Source: Dietzia cinnamea NBRC 102147
Lineage (GTDB): Bacteria > Actinomycetota > Actinomycetes > Mycobacteriales > Mycobacteriaceae
DNA length: 64,000 bases
Direction: 5' to 3'
Assembly (NCBI RefSeq): GCF_001571065.1
Contig: NZ_BCSW01000003.1
Coordinates: forward strand, 1-64,000
In this document: positions 59,533-64,000 of the stretch, one piece after another
Layout of the letters: the number at the start of each line of letters is the position of its first letter
Position numbering within the stretch: the stretch's first letter is position 1
The notes under the pieces: generated by a model
Database searches by the model: none
Told to the model about the DNA's origin: nothing
Seen by the model: the letters and a program-made list of their open reading frames with translations, nothing else
Position numbers and translations under genes: made by a program

Positions 59533-60473
59533 CGCTCCTCCTCGAGCTCCGGAGCGCTCTCCCCGGGCCGGGCGAGCCGCGGCATGCCGTCGCCGCCGCG
59601 CACCCACCGCACCTGCGGCGCGTCCGGGGCGGGCAGGATCTGGCGTGTCAGCGGCTCCGGACGCCCACGGGCCCCCCACTCCCGCGGGTAGCCCAGCGAG
59701 ACCTCCTCGAAGCGCACGCCGTCGTGCACGGTCGTGCGCGGGATGTGCAGGTGCCCGTAGACACACGCGGTCGCCCGGTAGCGGCGGTGCCAGTCGGCCG
59801 TCTGCTCGGTCCCGCACCACAGCGCGAAGTCGGGGTGGCGTAGTACGCGCGTGGGCTCGCGCAACAGCGGCCAGTGGTTGATCAGCACGGTCGGATGGGC
59901 GGGGTCGAGGCGCGCCAGCCGGGTCGTGGTGGCCACGAGACGCTCCCGGCACCACGCCACGGCGTCGCCGAACGGGCCCGGGTCGATGAGGAACTCGTCG
60001 GACGCCACCACCCGGCGTTCGCGCGCCCCGGCCAGGGCCTCCGCGCGGGCCTGCCCCGCCACGGGGGTCCAGCTGTAGTCGTAGAACAGGAACATCGGCA
60101 CCACCCACGCCGGCCCGCCGGGGCCGGTCCACAGGGGGTAGGGGTCCTCGGGGGTGTCCACGCCGATCGCCCGGCACGCCTCCACCAGCCGGTCGTACTT
60201 CGTGGTGGAGGACATCCCCTCGTCATCGCGCCCGATCCACAGCTCGTGGTTGCCGGGCACCCAGATCACGCGCTCGAACCGGGCCGCCAGACGCTCCAGG
60301 GCGTCCACCACGTGGCGGGTCTTCTCCGCGACGTCTCCGGCCACGATCAGCCAGTCGCCCGGGTGGCCGGGCTGGAGGTCGTCCACCACGTCGGCGTTCC
60401 CGCGGTGGCCCACGTGCAGGTCGGACACCGCCCGTAGCGACGGACCCGCCTCCGCGCCGGTACCCGCGGTCAT
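59529..60473 (-). CDS. Calcineurin-like metallophosphoesterase (Rv2795c-like)
   Basis: A 314-residue phosphoesterase with a full binuclear metal site: SDLH (17-20), GDVAEK (46-51), GNHE (74-77), INHWP and GHLH. It sits between dinF and pptT, translationally coupled to both (ATGA and GTGA). In mycobacteria the neighbour of pptT has been studied as a phosphopantetheinyl hydrolase that removes the group PptT adds; the same activity is likely here but is inferred. ATG 60473 is set by the overlap. No signal peptide. Confidence 0.92.
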   Translation of the reverse strand: MTAGTGAEAGPSLRAVSDLHVGHRGNADVVDDLQPGHPGDWLIVAGDVAEKTRHVVDALERLAARFERVIWVPGNHELWIGRDDEGMSSTTKYDRLVEACRAIGVDTPEDPYPLWTGPGGPAWVVPMFLFYDYSWTPVAGQARAEALAGARERRVVASDEFLIDPGPFGDAVAWCRERLVATTTRLARLDPAHPTVLINHWPLLREPTRVLRHPDFALWCGTEQTADWHRRYRATACVYGHLHIPRTTVHDGVRFEEVSLGYPREWGARGRPEPLTRQILPAPDAPQVRWVRGGDGMPRLARPGESAPELEEER

Positions 60474-61903
60474 CCGGCGGCCTCCGCGTCGGCTCCGGCG
60501 GCCTCCGGGGTGCGCGCGCCGAGGACCACCCACCGGTCACCGCGCACCCGCATCCCCACGGCGACGAGGCGCATCCCCACGAAGACACCCATCCCCCACC
60601 AGATCCCCGTCAGGCCCCACCCGAAGTGCCGGGTCGCCAGGAGAACGGGCAGGAACCCGCACAACGCGGCGATCACCGTGCTCGTGCGCAGGTACGCCGC
60701 GTCCCCGGCGCCGAGCAGGACCCCGTCGAGACCGAACACGACCGCCGCCGGCAGGACGACGACCGCCATGCCGATCAGCGCCACCACCAGCCGGTCCGCC
60801 ACCCCGGCGTCGCCGGCCAGCAGGGTCGCCAGCGGCTCACGGAAGAGCACGGTCACCAGCGCGAGCGCGACCCCCAGACCGAGTGACCACACGACGACGG
60901 CCCGGGCCAGCGCCCGACCGTGCGCGGCCAGACCGGCGCCCAGGGCGGCGCCCACGAGCGATTGCGCGGCGATGGCCACGGAGTCCAGGACGAGCGAGTA
61001 CAGCGACCACAACTGCTGCGCGAGATGGTGGGCGGCGAGCGAGTTGACGCCCGCCGCGGCGGCGGCCGTGGTGGCCACGGCGAAGGTGATCTGGAACGAC
61101 GCGGTACGGATGACGAGATCGACGCCCATCCGCAGCTGGCTGACGATGACGGCCCGGCGGGGACGCAGCGAACCCGTGTGCTCGAGGACCAACGCGGTGA
61201 GGAAGCCGCCCGCCATGAGCAGCTGACCGGCGAGGTTGGACCAGGCGCTGCCGACCAGACCCATCTCCGGCGCGGGTCCCAGTCCGGGGACCAGCACCAC
61301 GCAGCCGACGGTCGACACGCCGATCCCGACGGCCACCAGCACGAGCGGGGTGCGCAGGCGCTGGACGCCGCGCATCCATCCGTGGCCGGCCGAGGCGACG
61401 AGGATGCAAGGGATACCCCACACGGCCACCCGCAGCCACTCGGCGGCGCCCGCGGCCACCTCGGCGTCGGCGGCGAGGGCGCGGGTGAGCGGGCCCATCA
61501 GCGCCGATACCGCGGCGACCACGAGCGCTCCGACGCCGAGGGCGATCCACGTCGCCTGCACGCCCTCGGCGACCGCATCAGCGCGCCGACCGGCGCCGTG
61601 TAGCCGCGCGGACCGGGCGGTGGTCCCGTAGGACAGGAAGTTCATCTGGGTGCCCAGCACGAGCAGCACGAGCGCGCCGACGCCGAGGGCCGCGAGCGCG
61701 TCCGCGCCCTGTCGGCCCACGATGATGCCGTCGACCAACAGGTAGACGGGCTCGGCCGACAGCACCGGCAGAACGGGCAGCGCGATGGACCACAGGCGTC
61801 GGCCGATCGCCCCGACCCCGACCTCCGGAGCCGGCACCGGTGCCGGCTCCGGCCGCGGCGCCGACCGCGGCGCGGTGGGCGCGGGGTCAGCCGAGGAGTT
61901 CAC
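60470..61903 (-). CDS. dinF: MATE-family efflux transporter DinF
   Basis: A 477-residue membrane antiporter of the MATE/DinF family with about twelve helices (ALPVLPVLSAEPVYLLVDGIIVG, ALGVGALVLLVLGTQMNFLSYG, and so on). It exports organic cations or xenobiotics by Na+ or H+ exchange; the substrate is unknown. The Pro/Ala-rich head (1-32) is cytosolic. GTG 61903 with GAGG 4 nt upstream is chosen over GTG 61915. Either way it overlaps the 3' end of the upstream DHH gene by 17 nt or more. Mtb dinF (Rv2836c) has the same neighbours upstream. Confidence 0.92.
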   Translation of the reverse strand: MNSSADPAPTAPRSAPRPEPAPVPAPEVGVGAIGRRLWSIALPVLPVLSAEPVYLLVDGIIVGRQGADALAALGVGALVLLVLGTQMNFLSYGTTARSARLHGAGRRADAVAEGVQATWIALGVGALVVAAVSALMGPLTRALAADAEVAAGAAEWLRVAVWGIPCILVASAGHGWMRGVQRLRTPLVLVAVGIGVSTVGCVVLVPGLGPAPEMGLVGSAWSNLAGQLLMAGGFLTALVLEHTGSLRPRRAVIVSQLRMGVDLVIRTASFQITFAVATTAAAAAGVNSLAAHHLAQQLWSLYSLVLDSVAIAAQSLVGAALGAGLAAHGRALARAVVVWSLGLGVALALVTVLFREPLATLLAGDAGVADRLVVALIGMAVVVLPAAVVFGLDGVLLGAGDAAYLRTSTVIAALCGFLPVLLATRHFGWGLTGIWWGMGVFVGMRLVAVGMRVRGDRWVVLGARTPEAAGADAEAAG

Positions 61904-62864
61904 GGAGCCTCGCACTCACGGCGTCGAGGTCACCGCGGACGGTGCAGCCGGCCGCAGACGGGTGTCCGCCGCCGCCCAGAGCCCCGGCCACGACCGAGAC
62001 GTCGATCGCCTCGCGGTCCGCGTCACCCCGGGAGCGCAGCGAGACGGCCCACTCCCCCGGCCGGTACTCCTTGAGCAGGACCGCCACCCGTGCCTCGCGG
62101 ACGCCCCGCAGATGGGACACGAGCGACTCGACGTCGTCGTCGTCCGCCCCGGCGATCACCTCGTACGGGACCGCGAGCCAGACCGCGCCCCGTCCCCCCA
62201 CGGCGTCGACGTCCAGACGGACGGTGGCGAGCAGCTCACCCAGGACCCGCAGCCACGTGAAGGAACGGGCGTCGAGCAGGTCGTACGCGAGCTCCTCCGA
62301 CTCCGCCCCGGCCTCGAGCAGGCGGCGGGCGGTCTCGTGCGCGTCCGACCCGCCCCACCGGAAGGACCCGGTGTCGGTGACGAGACCGGCGTAGAGACTG
62401 GTGGCGATGTCGGCGTCGACGACGTAGCCGCCGGCGTCGAGCACCTCCAACACGAGCGAGGCGGTCGACGCGGCGGTCGGGTCGAGATACATGTGCGATC
62501 CGAAACCCGGGTTCGATCCGTGGTGGTCGACCACCAGCACCTCGGAGGCGCTCTCCGCCAGCCGTTCCCAGGCCCCGGCCCGGTCGGGGCTCGCACAGTC
62601 CAGGGTCACCACGAGGCCGCCGTGGGCGGGCACCCGGGACAGCGGGATCACCCGGTCGGTGCCCGGGATGGCGCGCAGCGCGTCCGGGACCACGCCGGGG
62701 TCGAACGAATGGTGGACGGTCACGCCGACCGCGCGCAGCGCCCGGGCCAGACCGCAGGAGCTGCCCAGGGCGTCGGCGTCCGGGCGGACGTGACAGAGCA
62801 CGGTCACCTCGCGGTGCCGCCCCAACACGTCCGCCGCCCCCGCGGCGTCCACCGCCGTGGTCAC
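61887..62864 (-). CDS. nrnA: DHH-family oligoribonuclease/pAp phosphatase (NrnA-like)
   Basis: A 325-residue DHH/DHHA1 phosphoesterase. It degrades nanoRNAs, and family members also hydrolyse pAp or c-di-AMP breakdown products (Mtb Rv2837c). Motif I is [11 protein letters not shown] (25-35), the DHH triplet is 113-115 (VVDHHGSN), and the DHHA1 glycine motif is [10 protein letters not shown] near residue 296. The GTG overlaps the rbfA stop (GTGA). It links ribosome maturation, RNA turnover and nucleotide signalling in one operon. Confidence 0.94.
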   Translation of the reverse strand: MTTAVDAAGAADVLGRHREVTVLCHVRPDADALGSSCGLARALRAVGVTVHHSFDPGVVPDALRAIPGTDRVIPLSRVPAHGGLVVTLDCASPDRAGAWERLAESASEVLVVDHHGSNPGFGSHMYLDPTAASTASLVLEVLDAGGYVVDADIATSLYAGLVTDTGSFRWGGSDAHETARRLLEAGAESEELAYDLLDARSFTWLRVLGELLATVRLDVDAVGGRGAVWLAVPYEVIAGADDDDVESLVSHLRGVREARVAVLLKEYRPGEWAVSLRSRGDADREAIDVSVVAGALGGGGHPSAAGCTVRGDLDAVSARLRELLG

Positions 62865-63319
62865 CGGTCGTCGTCCTCCGGTCGGTCCTCCTCCGGCTTC
62901 CGATAGGGGTCCTCGTCACCGGCCGGACGCGCGTTCTCGGCCGCACGACGGACCTGCTCGTCGCTGGCCCGCGCCCTGGCGAGGAGTTCCTCCATGTGCC
63001 GCGCGGCGTCGGGCACGGAGTCGAGCACGAACGTGAGCTCCGGGGTGAACTTGACCCCGGTCTGCCTGCCGACCATCGTGCGCAGACGCCCCCGCGCGGC
63101 GGTCAACGCCGCCTCCGCGGCCTCGAGGTCCGGCTCCTCGTCGAGGGTCTCGCCCCGAACCGTGTAGTACAGGGTGGCGACCCGCAGGTCCGCGGTGATG
63201 CGCGAGTCGGTGATGGTGACGTACTCGAGACGCGGATCCTTGATCTCGTGCTCGATGGCCGTCGCGACGATCTCGCCGATCCGCTTGCCGAGCCGTCCCG
63301 CGCGTCCCTTGCCGGTCAT
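62861..63319 (-). CDS. rbfA: 30S ribosome-binding factor RbfA
   Basis: A 152-residue KH-type factor that assists late 16S 5'-end maturation. The fold is visible as [46 protein letters not shown], with the family core continuing through [25 protein letters not shown]. An acidic/Arg tail follows (about 120-152). ATG 63319 has GGAGG 6 nt upstream and is preferred over an upstream in-frame ATG at 63337. It is first in the chain rbfA-nrnA-dinF-phosphoesterase-pptT-truB. A hairpin separates it from infB. Confidence 0.95.
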   Translation of the reverse strand: MTGKGRAGRLGKRIGEIVATAIEHEIKDPRLEYVTITDSRITADLRVATLYYTVRGETLDEEPDLEAAEAALTAARGRLRTMVGRQTGVKFTPELTFVLDSVPDAARHMEELLARARASDEQVRRAAENARPAGDEDPYRKPEEDRPEDDDR

Positions 63320-63371
63320 GGCGATCCTCCTTGACATGGTGCGACCGCTGGGCGGTCACGTGTTGACGAGC

Positions 63372-63421
63372 GCACCGCGGGGGCAGGTCCGTACGATACG
63401 GAACCCGCCCCCACGGTGTGC
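63372..63421 (-). terminator. Hairpin between infB and rbfA
   Basis: GCACCG-GGGGGC pairs with GCCCCC-CGGTGTGC-type sequence around an inner CCGT/ACGG stem, 9 nt after the infB stop. It may attenuate rather than fully stop transcription into rbfA. Confidence 0.6.
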
Positions 63422-63430
63422 TCTGCGACG

Positions 63431-64000
63431 TCAGTCGCGCGGCTTCTCGACGAGCTCGTACGTCTCGATCACGTCGCCGATCTTGATGTCGGAGTACGTC
63501 ACCGTCAGACCGCACTCGAAGCCCTCGCGGACCTCGGTCACGTCGTCCTTCTCGCGGCGCAGCGAGGAGACGGTCATCTCCTCCACGACCACGTTGCCGT
63601 CGCGGATGAGCCGCGCCTTGGCGTTACGCCGCATGATGCCGTCGAGCACCATACAACCGGCGATGTTGCCCACCTTGGAGGAGCGGAAGATCTGGCGGAT
63701 CTCCGCCTGACCGAGCTGCTTCTCCTCGTAGATCGGCTTGAGCATGCCCTTGAGCGCGCTCTCGATCTCGTCGATCGCCTGGTAGATGATCGAGTAGTAC
63801 CGGATGTCGACGCCCTCGCGGTTGGCCATCTCGGTGGCCTTACCCTCCGCGCGGACGTTGAACCCGATGATCACCGCGTCGGACGCCGCCGCCAGGTTGA
63901 CGTTCGTCTCGGTGACGGCGCCGACACCGCGGTCGATGACGCGCAGCTGCACCTCGTCGTCGATCTCGATACCCATGAGGGCCTCTTCGAGGGCCTCGAC
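63431..64000 (-). CDS. infB: Translation initiation factor IF-2 (3' partial)
   Basis: The last 190 codons of infB; the frame is open to the end of the window, so the gene begins beyond it. Visible parts are the end of domain III ([50 protein letters not shown]), the [20 protein letters not shown] linker helix, and domain IV (the C2 fMet-tRNA-binding barrel: [30 protein letters not shown]). The GTPase domain is outside. The order infB-rbfA is standard. Confidence 0.97.
   Translation of the reverse strand, partial: VEALEEALMGIEIDDEVQLRVIDRGVGAVTETNVNLAAASDAVIIGFNVRAEGKATEMANREGVDIRYYSIIYQAIDEIESALKGMLKPIYEEKQLGQAEIRQIFRSSKVGNIAGCMVLDGIMRRNAKARLIRDGNVVVEEMTVSSLRREKDDVTEVREGFECGLTVTYSDIKIGDVIETYELVEKPRD

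Overview
The window is high-GC actinobacterial chromosome. Gene content and gene order follow the Mycobacterium tuberculosis (Mtb) Rv2669-Rv2839c region closely, so the organism is a member of the Mycobacteriales (mycolic-acid actinobacteria). An AftC-type arabinofuranosyltransferase and the coproporphyrin heme route (hemE, hemY, hemQ) fit this. A Dietzia-, Gordonia- or Rhodococcus-like genus is likely, but the genus cannot be fixed from the sequence alone. There is no prophage, insertion sequence, CRISPR array or rRNA. Almost everything is vertically inherited housekeeping DNA.

Layout. 1-1,550: the end of a DsbA/FrnE-like gene, then tRNA-Val(CAC) facing a tRNA Gly-Cys-Val operon. 1.6-7.9 kb: GNAT, zapE, a RibD-like reductase, a degenerate alpha/beta-hydrolase lipoprotein, aftC and msrB. 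8-15 kb: the heme block hemE-hemY-hemQ (minus), DUF3000-rnd (plus) and dxs (minus). 15-20 kb: an RlmD/TrmA-like methyltransferase and an APC transporter (minus), divergent from the K+ uptake pair trkA/trkB. 20-25 kb: a permuted papain-fold protein, a 62-aa membrane protein and hrpA, which replace a large block present in Mtb. 25-29.4 kb: nrdR, a DivS-position SOS gene, lexA, hflX and dapF. 29.4-32.6 kb: malate synthase G (glcB) and an IclR regulator, set into the dapF-miaA interval. 32.5-38 kb: miaA, a LigB-like protein, a DUF349 protein, a membrane protein and miaB. 38-42.6 kb: recX, recA, DUF3046, pspA, clgR, cinA and pgsA (DNA damage plus envelope stress). 42.7-53.8 kb: a YciI protein, ftsK, a DinB-like protein, RNase J, dapA, thyX, a flavodoxin, a TPR-like membrane protein, dapB and an M16 peptidase. 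53.9-64 kb: pnp, rpsO, ribF, truB, pptT, a metallophosphoesterase, dinF, nrnA, rbfA and the infB 3' part.

Regulation. Many genes have a TANNNT -10 hexamer 6-8 nt before the start codon, so they are probably read from leaderless mRNAs. I used this to correct several starts. Long runs of ATGA or GTGA overlaps mark translationally coupled operons. A near-consensus SOS box lies between the -35 and -10 of recA, and two half-conserved boxes lie between lexA and its divergent neighbour. A perfect 15-bp palindrome upstream of glcB is a good candidate operator for the nearby IclR protein.

I found no clearly novel multi-gene system. The points most worth following are the iterated intergenic repeats, short in-gene tandem duplications, the catalytically doubtful lipoprotein hydrolase, the long disordered RNase J N-terminus, the SOS gene lacking LysM, and the glcB/IclR insertion.
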